Part shown: positions 12,622-23,530 of the stretch, in pieces
Numbering within the stretch: the stretch's first letter is position 1
How the letters are laid out: each line of letters begins with the position of its first letter
Origin: Styela clava
Taxonomy: Eukaryota; Chordata; Ascidiacea; Stolidobranchia; Styelidae
DNA: 64,000 bases
Reading direction: 5' to 3'
Assembly (NCBI RefSeq): GCF_964204865.1
Contig: NC_135257.1
Location: 1,426,001-1,490,000 of the forward strand
Translations under genes and position numbers: made by a program
The notes under the pieces: model-generated
Told to the model about the DNA's origin: nothing
Databases searched by the model: none
What the model saw: only the letters and a program-made list of their open reading frames with translations

Positions 12622-13509
12622 AAGTTTATCTATTACCATTCATGAATATAAGTGATATAGCATTGTAAGCTGGCCTCTGAGTGAGTGTTGATTCTGAGTA
12701 TGCCAACAAAACTACAATCGAAATCGGTGCGAGCCTGGTAAAATATGTTGGTGATCGACAAGGAATGTCTTTTTTTAACATCTGTATCTAATTCTCAAAC
12801 TCAAAATTTATGTACCTATACATGTACCTTATGCTTTATGAGGAAGTGAATAAACGATTGGTGTGAAACTAAAAGTAAATGAGAAATAAATTTACTCTTA
12901 CATTCTTTCTTAAAGATACTCAGGTTATTTTCTAATATGTAATATCGCCCCTCTTTTCTAAGTTTCTGATAATGCATCTTTCAATTGGTTTTTAAATTTT
13001 TTTAAATTTCGGCACGAAACACGCGCACCAATTTTTGATCTACATATTGATTTTCCCTTATCTTAAAAATGAAACTGGATTCTGAAACCATGCCCATTTT
13101 GGCAAATGAATATAAGTTATTTTTATTCATTTTGTAAAAATTGTTCGAAATACCTTCATAACGTTTCTGGACTTTAAATCGCTGACAACGAAATACTAGA
13201 AAAAGTGTGGTGCGTGATATATAGCGGTCATCGTGATATTTATTCTTGATTACTGTGTACTTTTACTAAGATTTTTCCGCATTGTTGTAAACACATAATA
13301 TTAATTACATTAACTGGCGTAACTATTTTCCGACTATTAAATAAGCAAATCAGTTAATGGCCTATACACTGTGGACTAATTTGGACGCATCCCACTCAGA
13401 TATATATATTGCCTAAAATTGAAATTCAGATTAAAAAGATCTACTTAGCTCTTGAAATTTTTCTAACGAACTGGAACTCTGGCATATTTAAAAGCTCATG
13501 TTATTCTTT

Positions 13510-13612
13510 TACCGACAGCATTCCTAATTAAACAAATGGGGTACAATTTGTTGCTGAGACTTGTGGCAACGCAGGAATTAGGACACGTCTATGTACGGAA
13601 AGTCTGAATTGC
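13510..13612 (+). pseudogene. possible broken thrombospondin type-1 (TSP1) exon
   Basis: After a plausible acceptor 'cttttaccgacag' near 13518, one frame reads WGTICC. A frame shift later, the next reads ETCGNAGIRTRLC then NC. TSP1 repeats have W, then C..TCG.G...R.R.C and a later C, so the order fits. Both frames are closed by stops (TGA after ICC, TGA near 13619), so a living exon is unlikely. This is a weak motif-level call. Confidence 0.22.
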
Positions 13613-14822
13613 TCCTGACGATGCCGAGTTATTTCGTTTTCCACCCCCATTCCCTCTGTTCTCCCGTTTTAAATATATGATTATGCAACTTACGGTCATC
13701 AGAACACGAAATATTGCATTTATTAGGAAAAGTTTCTGGTAATGGTAAAAGTTTTCTGGAAATGGTAACTATTTTTGAAAAAATATATTTTATTTCAAAG
13801 AACGGGTAATTATTCAGGTGATGGTTCGATTTAATGGTGGGAGGTACCAAAATACAACGTGTAGTTTTAACTTGCTCATATAAATACTTTCAATTGTTAA
13901 TACAATAAATTATCGCAAAACAACTTAATAATTATTGCGATTTCAAGACCCTCAACCTCATGAATCGTTATTTCCTAGTTCTTTTGCCTAAAAGTGACGT
14001 AAAGCACGTGTAATGCACTTATTATAGACAAATACATTTGAATACAACAAAAAACGACATCGAACGCACAAAATTGAGATAGTCGATGAAACCCTATAGT
14101 AACTTCGATATGCGATAATTAGTTTTCTAACCCCATTTATTTGCGAATTTAATGCGTCTCTGAAATACCAAGTGATTGGTATTGACATCATTGGTTTTCA
14201 TCAAATATATCAAAAGTGATGGCCGAAAAAAACGATAAAAAAATAAATTTAAAATCCAATTTTTTCGAATTTTATTGATGATAACATTTTTAGCTTTCTT
14301 ATGTTGAAATATATTCGAATATACTAAAAATTTTAATCCAAATGCACTAGAACAAATTTTCCATTTTGGGGTCCGAGGTCATATAGGTAATTGAAACCAC
14401 TCCCTTAAGATATAATTATAAAACTCTCACATCGACTAATGCGAAAAAAAAATAAGTTTGACTGAAAATTCGCTCATTTATATGTGTTTGAAGTTTAACT
14501 CACGACTTCGTAACTTTCAGCAATAAGTCATTCAACAGATAATCCAATTTATGAAATTATGGAAATTTTGTCATGTGGTATTCAAAACTCCACTATGGAC
14601 AACTTTCAAAATATCGCTATTAGATCTCTTTTCAGGTTACACTTTGACCTCAATAAAATAGTCTATTATATTTTTGAAATTGCAATTACTTCGCAAAATA
14701 TAATCTTGTAGACGATAAGATTTTAGTTCTGAACAATTCATGAACAATACTTTTCAGTATGTATACTGTCAATTTATTATTTTTCCATGTGTGTCATCTA
14801 TTACGAGTATAAAAATAATTAA

Positions 14823-15185
14823 ATGAGTAGTCTCATATTTTCATGTGCATGGTCTAATATCGTCTGTTACACGAGAAACTCATTTGTGATTAGGCAACCG
14901 AGAACACTTCAGTTCGAAAGCGCAGTCAGAGTCAGATGTCGTTACGCACGACGAAACTTGATACGAAAGTATAGTCGGGGTTTCGGGAACAAACGAACAT
15001 TTTACAGGGAACTAATCCGTGCCAAACTTGGCAAGAAGGTCTGTCACGATGTCTACAAAACTCACAAAAGTAATCAGGCCAAAGGAAGAGGTTTATTTTT
15101 TGCAAAATCGGGTTTTGGGGTCTCGGATGCGAGTACCCGTCAATCTAGTCACACTCGAGTGATTTCAATGTTTACAGGTCATTGA
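14823..15185 (+). CDS. unrecognised arginine-rich ORF, 120 codons
   Basis: This ATG-initiated ORF has an unusually basic N-terminal half with many Arg and few acidic residues, somewhat like a mitochondrial presequence. It lies upstream of the OTC exon relics, and OTC is mitochondrial, so a link is tempting. However, no splice path joins it to 16081 or 17445 that I can support. A TATAAAAA at 14808-14815 is only 8 bp upstream of the ATG, too close for that promoter to include it. It may be a chance ORF. Confidence 0.2.
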   Translation: MSSLIFSCAWSNIVCYTRNSFVIRQPRTLQFESAVRVRCRYARRNLIRKYSRGFGNKRTFYRELIRAKLGKKVCHDVYKTHKSNQAKGRGLFFAKSGFGVSDASTRQSSHTRVISMFTGH

Positions 15186-15544
15186 GCTCTGTTTCCGGGC
15201 GAAGCGTTTTGCAGACTATATTTTTACAAATATATTCAACAGGTGGGCAACGTTTTTAATGATGGACTATGATTAAATAGCCAGCTCGCGGTGTCGACCA
15301 TATCCAATGATGTTCCTCATTCCCGCAAATAGGCTAAATAACGTAGTCCCTCGGAATTGGGCGACGACGATTGGGCACCAACTCCACTATATTTAAAACG
15401 AACTGTATTACTTGCATGAAATTGTCATACCATTTTTTATTGAAAACCGCTAAAAATAACGCTGTGAGTGGCTCACCATATGCCACAGAAAACGAGTAGC
15501 CCAACTGCAGCAAAAAATAACATGTGACCGAAATGCAGCAAATA

Positions 15545-15568
15545 GATGTATATATATATATATATATA
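15545..15568. repeat. (TA)n microsatellite
   Basis: About 24 bp of alternating TA. Confidence 0.8.
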
Positions 15569-15812
15569 CTACATAACAAGGCGTCATCAATTATATTTGT
15601 GAATTATATATATTTGTGAAGTCTGGTCAATAGTTAACCAGTTGCCCACCTGAATGAAATCCTCCAAAAGCACACAAAGTAGCCTACGCCACGATAAGTA
15701 TATTATCACAAGATATTTCCAGCTCCTAAAATGACGAACTGGACAGTGCGTGAAACATGTGTATATATGCATAATACGTCGCGGTTCTCTGAAGGCATAG
15801 TGTCCGCTGTGA

Positions 15813-15880
15813 ATTACGTCTCTCACTACTTTTATGGTATATATATATATATATACCATAAAAGTAGTGAGAGACGTAAT
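15813..15880. repeat. perfect 68-bp palindrome
   Basis: Two 34-bp arms meet with no spacer between 15846 and 15847. The left arm begins 'attacgtctctcactacttt' and ends in TATATAT; the right arm is its exact complement. The (TA)n centre would favour extrusion. Immediately right, 15881-15895 'ctattcgaatgcagt' is the reverse complement of the intron end before the OTC-like exon at 16081. This may be a tiny foldback element or a repair by-product. Confidence 0.95.
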
Positions 15881-16039
15881 CTATTCGAATGCAGTGGTAT
15901 GATATCACTGAAGCGTGATAAAGGTCTTCCTTTTATTGCAAAATTTATGTTTTATGTCTTCACCAAGGTTTTTTGTACTAAATTATTGCAACGGTGCTAG
16001 GAAGACTGTTATTTTATTCTTTCTTATGTGTAGATTTTT

Positions 16040-16255
16040 AAATGATCAATTGTTAGTTTTATTCTACTGCATTCGAATAGATTCCGCAAGCTGGAAGGAA
16101 AATCACTTGGAATGATCTTTGAGAAAAACAGCACACGCACTAAAGTATCAACAGAAATTGGAACGCACTTGTTAGGAAGACATTCTTGCGTTATAACGTT
16201 ATGAAGACGTTCAGGGCAGCAATAAAGCAGGGTCGGTAATTAATTAGAAGCAAGC
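16040..16255 (+). pseudogene. OTC: OTC-like exon, disrupted duplicate (exon body 16081-16235)
   Basis: After acceptor 'ctgcattcgaatag', the frame reads [20 protein letters not shown] and then STEIG and LLGRHSC. This is the carbamoyl-phosphate binding region of ornithine carbamoyltransferase (OTC), whose S-T-R-T loop contacts the phosphate. One extra base near 16190 relative to the copy at 18154 shifts the frame and brings in TGA. The duplicate spans intron flank plus exon plus donor and ends at about 'gaagcaagcttt', so it arose as a DNA-level duplication, not a retrocopy. Confidence 0.75.
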
Positions 16256-16276
16256 TTTTAATTAGATTTTCTAGAG

Positions 16277-16660
16277 CAGGGTGATCCAAAGTTGTCCGCT
16301 TCCGGGGCCACAAAATTATTTTTGCATTCTTCGGGGACCACAATAGTGCCAAGAATAGATAAACAGCGCAATACAGAACAAACACTTCTAGTGTGCAAAC
16401 ACAGTGATCAATATTTGTCATTTGACTCATTTATCAAGCTAAAACATGCGAAAATCACAAAAAAAAACTAACTAAAACGTGCCAAAGTCTTTCTCTATAC
16501 CTACATTTAGTGTAAGATTCAAAACTCTTCATAACTGGGAAAGTGCCTCCGCACATGTTTTTAAAAACATTGCTTCCTAAAATCAGTATGCCAGGAAGTT
16601 GCAATTAGTTTGGTTGTCGCACCTGTTTTCCCTCAGGTTTGCTCTCGATTTTGCTTCAAA
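16277..16660 (+). mobile_element. hAT-like non-autonomous element or fragment
   Basis: It begins 'cagggtgatccaaagttgtc' and continues with 'ggggccacaaaattattttt'. This is collinear with the element starting at 42102 ('cagagtagtccaaggttgtc', 'cgggccacaaaattattttt'), including the later shared 'ctacattta.tgtaagatt' and 'aactcttcat'. The CAGGG-type terminus and 'GGGCCAC' motif are typical of hAT ends. The right end was not located. It sits directly after the disrupted OTC exon copy. Confidence 0.45.
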
Positions 16661-17444
16661 CTTGGAGTATGGTATAGTTATCCATTAATGCCGAAACCGG
16701 AAAGATATGGCAGAAATTGTCATTTAAATTTGTAACGAAATTTATATAAGCCTATCCTTTGAGAATCTCAATATTAGAATGAGTAAACATTGTTTGAATA
16801 TGAATTGTCATTTCTGTTGAAAGCTACAATTTTAGGCATTTACCACGAATGACTAACTTTTAATTCATTTGTAATTGATACCTACATTTTAAGTAATTTA
16901 CGTCAATGCGGTGAACTGCCCAGTAGTTCATTATTTCTTCACCATACTTAAAATACGCTAAACAATCTTGTAGCTTTGGCAACGTAGGCCCGGATATGAG
17001 ATAGCAAAATATGTGAGTGTTATCGGAAGAAGTAAACGACTAGTTTGAAAAGAAAGGTGTGAGAAAAGTGAGTGCACACGATGCACCTACCGTTGAATGG
17101 TTACGTCCTTTATTATCGGCTTATAAAATGTAGAAATACTGTCTATATTAGTATTTATATATATATGTATATATATACAAATATAACTTTCTTATTCCTT
17201 ACGCAATTGGATAAAGTACAGAAATAATATTCATATATATGAGAAACTTGGTAAAAACATACTACATAGAATGTGGATTCATCGAACACTGCCTCGATGT
17301 AATACACTCAGATGTGTTACTCATATTCGAAAACAATCTACATCACCAAAAAGGTAGGAAATACATATTTAAATCAACCCAAACTACTTTTTTTTACAAA
17401 TAAAAAACAGAGTTAGTTTATTGTTTACCTTTTCATGCCCACAG

Positions 17445-17556
17445 TGTTGCATCTACAAATCATGCTTTCACTAGCAGACTATACTAGAGAAGATCTTCTT
17501 CATTTATTGAGCAGTGCTGCCGACCTAAAGTTAAGGATGAAGCAACTGAACGAAAG
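17445..17556 (+). pseudogene. OTC: OTC-like upstream exon
   Basis: Acceptor 'ttcatgcccacag' and donor 'aag|gtatta' bound a 112-nt exon. It reads LSLADYTREDLLHLLSSAAD followed by LKLRMKQLNER, matching the N-terminal OTC region in which 'L..L.(N/D)(F/Y)T..E' precedes 'L..SADLK.R.K'. The usual Gly-Arg just before this segment is replaced by Leu-Gln. It ends in phase 2 and joins in frame to 18154. The exon is intact, but the downstream half of the enzyme is not found, so the locus is called a pseudogene. Confidence 0.72.
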
Positions 17557-18112
17557 GTATTACAAATCTTTCCCAATGTCTTCCTTTGTCGTGGAAGATT
17601 GAGAAGGGTAGGAATAGGGTAGGGTTTCTGTGTTTATCCTGGGAATCGAAAAGATGATAAGACAGCTTAGTCATATATATATGATGAACTCGCCTTTTTG
17701 AATCCCTCTCGATCATACTCTAGGTCGATTTCATTGTAGCATATAGTTCTAGAATCTAGATGATGAAGGAAGCAATAACCGACCAGCTGTTACGTGATCC
17801 AGGAAAACTTTCATAAGTACACTTAAGCATCGACATCGCCTTTATAAATGTTATAAATAGCGGGGCCACAATTTATGCATGGTTTTCATAAATCTATTCA
17901 ATTTGGTATACGCTAAATTTATTCAAAGTGCAATAAATCGCCATTAATAATACAATTTGTCTGTTAATTCATAAGTTACGCTTCAAAATAGTTGAGGAAA
18001 CTGTTTTAAATCAGTTTGTAAGCTATGGTGTAACGATGGAGACGTACCATAAATTTAAATATCCTTCTAATGATCATTGCGCCGATAAGTTGATGTTAAT
18101 GATCATTTTAGG

Positions 18113-18335
18113 TTAAGATCAATTGTTTGTTTTATCCTACTGCATTCGAATAGATTCCGCAAGCTGGAAGGAAAATCACTTGGAATGATCTTTGAGAAAA
18201 CCAGCACACGCACGAAAATATCAACAGAAATTGGAATGAATTTGTTAGGAGGACATTCTTGCGTCATACCATATGAAGACGTTCAGAGCAACGCTAATGG
18301 AGGGTCGGTAATTAATTAGAAGCAAGCTTTCGGAT
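18113..18335 (+). pseudogene. OTC: OTC-like exon with S-T-R-T motif (exon body 18154-18307)
   Basis: The exon begins after 'cattcgaatag', completing an Arg codon from the 17445-17556 exon. It reads [19 protein letters not shown], then STEIG, LLGGHSC and an open segment to donor 'gggtcg|gtaatt'. In vertebrate OTC this region is split between two exons. No exon for the later carbamoyltransferase motifs (H-P-x-Q and the H-C-L-P ornithine site) was seen between here and 19.5 kb. The gene is therefore truncated or decayed in this window. Confidence 0.75.
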
Positions 18336-18471
18336 CTTCCGGGAACTCGTTTATGAATATTGATAAATCAATGAATTAAGACAATCGTTAATGTATCTGC
18401 TAACACTCTCGCTATAGTTCATATATATACAATGGAAATGAGCAGTGAAAAAAAAATACTTTACTCTGTCG

Positions 18472-18475
<4 letters not shown>

Positions 18476-18509
<34 letters not shown>
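18476..18509. repeat. (TA)n microsatellite
   Basis: About 34 bp of alternating TA, flanked by 'gatatg' and 'tgtatat'. Confidence 0.9.
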
Positions 18510-18515
<6 letters not shown>

Positions 18516-18519
18516 TTAA

Positions 18520-19490
18520 AAAGGGAAACCATAAATTTTGATTTGCGAGTGCCGCGACAGATAAAAACTGTATTTTAGACGTTGTTAAAATTTTAGACGT
18601 TAAAAATGCGAATCAATTCTAATTATAATCGGGCAGTATACCATATATTTTTATGTACGCAGATTGCAGTATTTCAGAGCAATAATATTTTTATTTTGTT
18701 GTAAGTAGGCGCAACGGCGAGTTACGTTGAAAATAATTAAATTAGTATGACAAATTCTTGTTAATACTCGTATCGCCATGGACTGACTATTCTGCGCAAC
18801 AAACAAATCATCATCGCTGAAAAAATCGGCAATTTTAACGAAAGTCATAATCGCGAGCGAGGACTGTTTTGATCGGAATTTCCATTTCCTATTTTGAATA
18901 TGGAATATAATTTACTGAAAATATAGTGCAAGTTATCTGGCATTTTTGACAAAGTATAACTGTTAATTCTTTTGTTTTTAACGTCTTATTTGGTAGAAAC
19001 GGGGTCATCAAATCAAAGAATGATAATGATTTGAGATTGTACCTGACTAAATTTCTTCAAATATTAAATATCAAATATTCTACTCAACATGCGTTGGAAT
19101 TTGTTAAATCTCGAGAGTCCGACAAGTTAGCTAATGTTAGACACTTCGTAATGCCTATAGGACAGTTTGTTCCACAAAGAAAATCCTCCGAATCTCTCCA
19201 TACGATTTTATTATATATTTCTATACACTTCACACGCAATAACACACATATCATACAAAATAACATAATGCTTCAACCAATGTTAATGAGATTTGTACAT
19301 CGCAAATTGTTGCAAATTTCTTTATCGAACTGTTTGTCCTTCTAAATACTTGACGCGCTTTATTACCGTTCATAATTATTGAACTGAGAGTTAGGTACTG
19401 CATGCGAGACAAAGTTCTCTCTCCATGAAATATATAAATATCTATCTCACATGATGAAAAACAGACATTACTCTTCGTTTCTCATATATG
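18520..19490. other. spacer between OTC relic and receptor-like gene
   Basis: I looked here for later OTC exons. A plus-strand stretch near 18770-18840 gives a fragment (ATNKSSSLKK) faintly like the segment after the S-T-R-T exon, but it is interrupted by TGA and has no convincing splice sites. A 104-codon ORF at 19031-19345 is unrecognised and shows no domain. Nothing else is supportable. Confidence 0.35.
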
Positions 19491-19554
19491 CTATTTGACA
19501 ACAAGCCCCAGCGATTCGTCAGTCATTGTCATTATTGGAGTTGGAGCCGACAAG

Positions 19555-22093
19555 TTATTCGCTATAGACCTTGATGTAGAGGCGTAAGTTACTTCCTTCG
19601 CCGATGTCATCATACTCAGACGGAATAGGGGGTTCGGAGTTGTTTCCACTATGCGTTTTGGCTTTGGAGCTGGAGCCGACAAGCACATTTGCTTTTAGCT
19701 TTGATGCAGAGTCGTAGGTTACTTCGCCTATGTCATCATACTCAGGCGGGATAGGGGGTTCGGAATTGTTTCCACTATGCGTTATCGTCATTTGGTTGGA
19801 AGTTAGGTCCCAATACTCATCAGAACCTACGAGTTCGTTATCTTTTTGCCTCAGTGTTGATTTAGAACCTTGTTCTCCGATGTCATCATACATGGGAGTC
19901 AACATAGGCGAGCTCATACCGTGCCCGCCATTCATATTCACTGTTTTATGGGCCAGACCTGAACGTATTATCTGTGGCAGATATTGTTCAGAATCTAAGT
20001 TCATTCTTGGAGAAGGCAGTGTTTCTGGGTATATGTAACTCGGTTCTGCGGTGGCAACACTCGTAGTCGTAAACTCGACTGGTATGTTACCCATATGATG
20101 TCTACTGTGTGGGTGTTGTATGGGCGATAGATACTGGTATGAATCCTTGGGTAGGGGGATGTGTGAAGGGTCGGCCGTATCAAAATGCATTGAAGAAGGA
20201 ATATCCAGTGTTCGCGGTGTAATACTCTTGTTGTGAAAACGCATAGGGAAACTTTCTCTAAATTCATGCTGTCTTGGTTTTCTGAGAAAAAATCGAACGG
20301 TGATTTAAAAAAGAAAAGTGCGTTGGGTGCTGTCAGCTAAGGCTAAACTCGTTGGGCTAATTTATGTTGGCGTTGTAGATTAAATTATCGGGTTAGAGCC
20401 TCATTCTCACAATCAAACCTGGAATACATTGAATTTGGTACTATACATGACGTAGCCTACCTCATTTTACTATAAATACACACTCCTATCACAACCGATA
20501 TAACCACAAATGCCCCAACGGAACCGACAATTATCAGGATCAATTGGATGGAGACTGGTTCGGAATTCGGTTGTATGGTAGTTGAAATTTCACGTCCCTT
20601 TTCGGGACGAGTAGTCGGCTTGTTGTTTTCTGCGAAGACAAAAGTTTTAAATATTTAATCTTGTTCAGTGATTTCGTTGGAGATACGAGTCACATCAGCA
20701 ATAGTTTCAAACTATCACATCGTGCTATGTCATCGAGATTTACTTTTATCGCCAATGCTGCTACCCTTGTATTTTCCAGATTTCTTTTAGTAAAAAAATT
20801 GTGTGCCACGACTCTTGAATAAATCTAATAATTTTAATAAATACAAAGCGGTCAAATTGCGAAACTCTTCAATCCAAATCTACGCATATCGAACAAATCG
20901 AGTCGGCCAAGTATTTTCATAAAGGATCTAACCTCGTAAGCGTAGTTTGGATTAACTGTTTTTCTTCTTTCATCTTCTTTGAATAAATTTGAAATTCAAC
21001 TAGAGAATACCAGAAAAATCTTACCTGGCTTGATCCCAAGTATTGTCTTACCGACGTCGTAACCCCAGTCCAAAATCCTTGACAAAAAATCAATCCCTGG
21101 GTCTGCACACCTGGCAACTAAATAAACGTATATCGACCTATTATTTTTTTTTATTGGACACAAAGTAGACCAATGGATCGTTTTGTTATTATATTGTCAT
21201 TCTTCTTCTTGTTGGCCTCCTTAACTACTGGACCAATTGCTTTGAAATTTTCAGAATAAAGATTGTTGTTGTTGCTTGAGGGCTATTACTTTTCCTTTAT
21301 TCATAAATTTCCTATGAAATATAATAGTTCATCCAAAATTTCGCGGTATTATTTTTTATTCATGGGGACGGGGTTTTTAACCCGCCAAGCGTGACGGCTG
21401 TCTGCCGTTTTAATTTTGCAAAATCATTTGACGCGGAAGTGGTTATTCGATACCGGTAGCACACGGTAGGTACGGTAAACTAGATGTTGTTCATATATTT
21501 GAGCATCGCTCTCTTGTTTCAACTCAAAACGAGTCTCCAAACTTATATTTAAACAGAGTATTGGCAGAAGAGTTTCAAGCAACTACAATAATGCAAAAAG
21601 ATTTATTGATGTTTTTTCTTCTAACAAGGATATCAGTAGATACGGTATACACGAAACAGTTCAATTTACATGGTAGATGACAAAATCGATGAGTACGAGT
21701 CTCAAGTTTATTATTTCGTAACTCTTGACGAAGTTGATTAGTAGAAATTCTTTTACTCTACAACCCCACACTTATAACCTTAATGGGTGAAACCAAACAC
21801 CTACAGATACGTGGGTGAATTGAGTAGAATTTATTTTCAGTAGATTCCAGGGTTTAGTCACATCGAGTTCTATCTGTCATTAGGAAATGAGTTGAATCAC
21901 TTTCATATAAATCGATTCGTGCACTATATTGACTCGAGTTAAAGTTAACCGAAATATACTTGAATATTGAAAAACGTATAATTCAAAACCAAATCATGTA
22001 GTCTTTACAAGCCATAAAACAAAAGTCAGTAAAAGGCTACATCAACTCACCTCCGATTAGACAGACAACTCCAATTACTTTAATGATCTTCGT
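19555..22093 (-). CDS. receptor-like single-pass membrane protein with YDDIGE-repeat tail
   Basis: Four minus-strand exons join in frame with GT/AG borders: 22093-22051 (signal-peptide-like KIIKVIGVVCLIG), 21117-21025, 20629-20461 and 20281-19555. Phases are 1, 1, 2. The product is about 343 aa. Residues 15-74 form a very short ectodomain with one cysteine (RCADPGIDFL), then a Thr/Pro/Glu-rich stalk. Residues 75-98 are a hydrophobic helix followed by YSKMRK, so the topology is type I. The tail of about 240 aa is Ser/Pro/Tyr-rich with YDDIGE at Tyr 233, 283 and 325. 'PPIPPEYDD' also offers a proline-rich motif. Phosphotyrosine docking is inferred from the motif. No ATG precedes the first exon in frame: the codon at 22093-22091 is ACG and TAA lies four codons upstream. 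A further 5' exon is therefore likely. I do not recognise the family. Confidence 0.68.
19580..19870 (-). repeat. tandem repeat units in the cytoplasmic tail exon
   Basis: Units of roughly 125-150 bp repeat within the last coding exon. Each carries the codons for HSGNNSEPPIP(P/S)EYDDIGE and a following V-T-Y or L-V-G-S segment. A third, partial unit runs past the stop codon: at 19592-19599 the DNA reads 'cttccttc' where the sister unit has a single 'cttc'. That adds 4 bp (GAAG on the coding strand) and moves the frame to a stop at 19555. Confidence 0.75.
20461..20629 (-). CDS. transmembrane exon of the receptor-like gene
   Basis: This 169-nt exon has acceptor 'gtcttcgcag' and donor 'atgag|gtaggc'. 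It encodes a Thr/Pro-rich stalk and the helix LILIIVGSVGAFVVISVV with flanking charges. It begins in phase 1, taking a G from the 21025 exon, and ends in phase 2, completed by the A at 20281. Frame continuity across both junctions is the main support for the gene. Confidence 0.75.
21150..21520 (-). repeat. dispersed repeat family 'R', copy 2, inside an intron
   Basis: Shares 'gatcgttttgttattat', 'tactggaccaattg', 'gctattacttttc' and 'tttgagcatcgctctcttgtt' with copies near 9.2 kb and 25.65 kb. It lies in the first identified intron (21118-22050) of the receptor-like gene, in the same orientation as that gene. A CpG-containing block (21361-21480) inside it includes 'gacggctgtctgccg'. Confidence 0.5.
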
Positions 22094-22559
22094 TGTTGTT
22101 ACTTATTTAAAGCACAGAATTTTTTGTGTGAATTATCTAAATTTTTTGAAAAATAAATTTAGCTTCAACTCGTCCAACTACCTTTTTGATACTAAATACA
22201 TTCCGCAACTCGTGATGGTCTAGCTAGGAGACTGTTGACCACAATTGGGTAAATACTGAACTATATAACTTCCGTCTGATCAAGTAAGGAACACAGATGT
22301 GTTGTCCAAATATGAAGTTGATCACATTGGTTAATGCTCAAATTTTCATAAAAGTAAAGACTATAACATTAAACAACAGAAAACGCAAATTGATAGGCGC
22401 AATATTTCTAACAGAATCTTTTATTCTAGTTACGCATGCTGAATTTTTGATGCATCAGATAAAATATTCCATCGAAGGTAAAATTCCAATATTTTGTTTC
22501 GTTCTGATCAGGAAAACAAACGGAAATACAAAACGGAGGATGGTTTGACTTGACTCAAT

Positions 22560-23530
22560 AGTCTACTGGAGTATTTTATCTGATGCTGCAAAAATTTTAG
22601 CTCACGTCTCAATCCGGATGCACTGACAGCAAGTTTATAACATTCCTGAGCGGACAAAATGTGTATAACATCGCGAAGCTTTAAAAGTAGACAACACTAA
22701 TCGGTTACATATTGTGTGAATAATCAGGCCACAAGTGTGATTGCTGCTTGTAGTACAAAAAATGGCTTGACTCATGATTCGGGTAAACCCGGCAACCTGA
22801 GTTTCACAGCACAAGCAATGTTTTGCACAAACTGTTTCGTCTGAAATAACATTGAATCCTCAAGTGTTATAGGTTCAGCCGTACAACGTTGCAATACAGA
22901 ATAGAATACATTCATAAATAATTTGAAAATACATATACGGTGTAAAAAACAAAGTTGGTTATTGGGCAACACTTTTATAACTACTTATTCACCTTTCGTT
23001 CTGCAGAGGGTGAGATTCGCTGGTATAGTCTATATTAGATTTGGATTCCAGATTGCCCCGAATCGATCTCTAATTAAATTGGTGACACATAAAAAAAATT
23101 GAGTTCAAAATCCGAATAACAAATGGAAAGTAAAAAGTCAGAATATGTTGCCCACGAATTAACCATAATTCCATGGCAGCAACTCAAGATTAATTATTGA
23201 ACGTCATTAAAAAAGTGCGCATTCTGTGGAAATTACGCAAGCAATCAGTATTTTTGTGAAGCGGCGTCAAACTCGAATTTACACTCTTCTACAGATCTAT
23301 TAAAAATATGATAAAATTTTTTGTCACAAATGTTTAATGCGCGATTCCCAACAAGATTTAATTGAAGTACTTCCGCAGTGATTGTCACCTGTTATGTAGA
23401 TGTAGACTGTAGAACTTTGGATCATCGTTATCATTGCCTTAAAGTTCAGAACTGAGTTCAATCCACGTTTCCACCTCGCTGCTAATGTATTCATATATTT
23501 CGTATCACTTTGTGGGTTAAATTGTTATAC
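22560..23530. other. spacer without supported gene
   Basis: This is the upstream side of the receptor-like gene and could hold its missing 5' exon, but no ATG exon with a matching phase could be singled out. A 66-codon minus-strand frame (22772-22972) is unrecognised. Confidence 0.35.

Noticed and set aside
14808..14822. TATAAAAA as promoter of the ORF at 14823
   Set aside because: Transcription would start downstream of that ATG, so the box cannot serve this start.
18651..18848. 65-codon minus-strand frame, and a faint OTC-like plus-strand reading of the same area
   Set aside because: The minus frame has no support. The plus reading is interrupted by TGA and lacks splice sites, so I did not call a third OTC exon.
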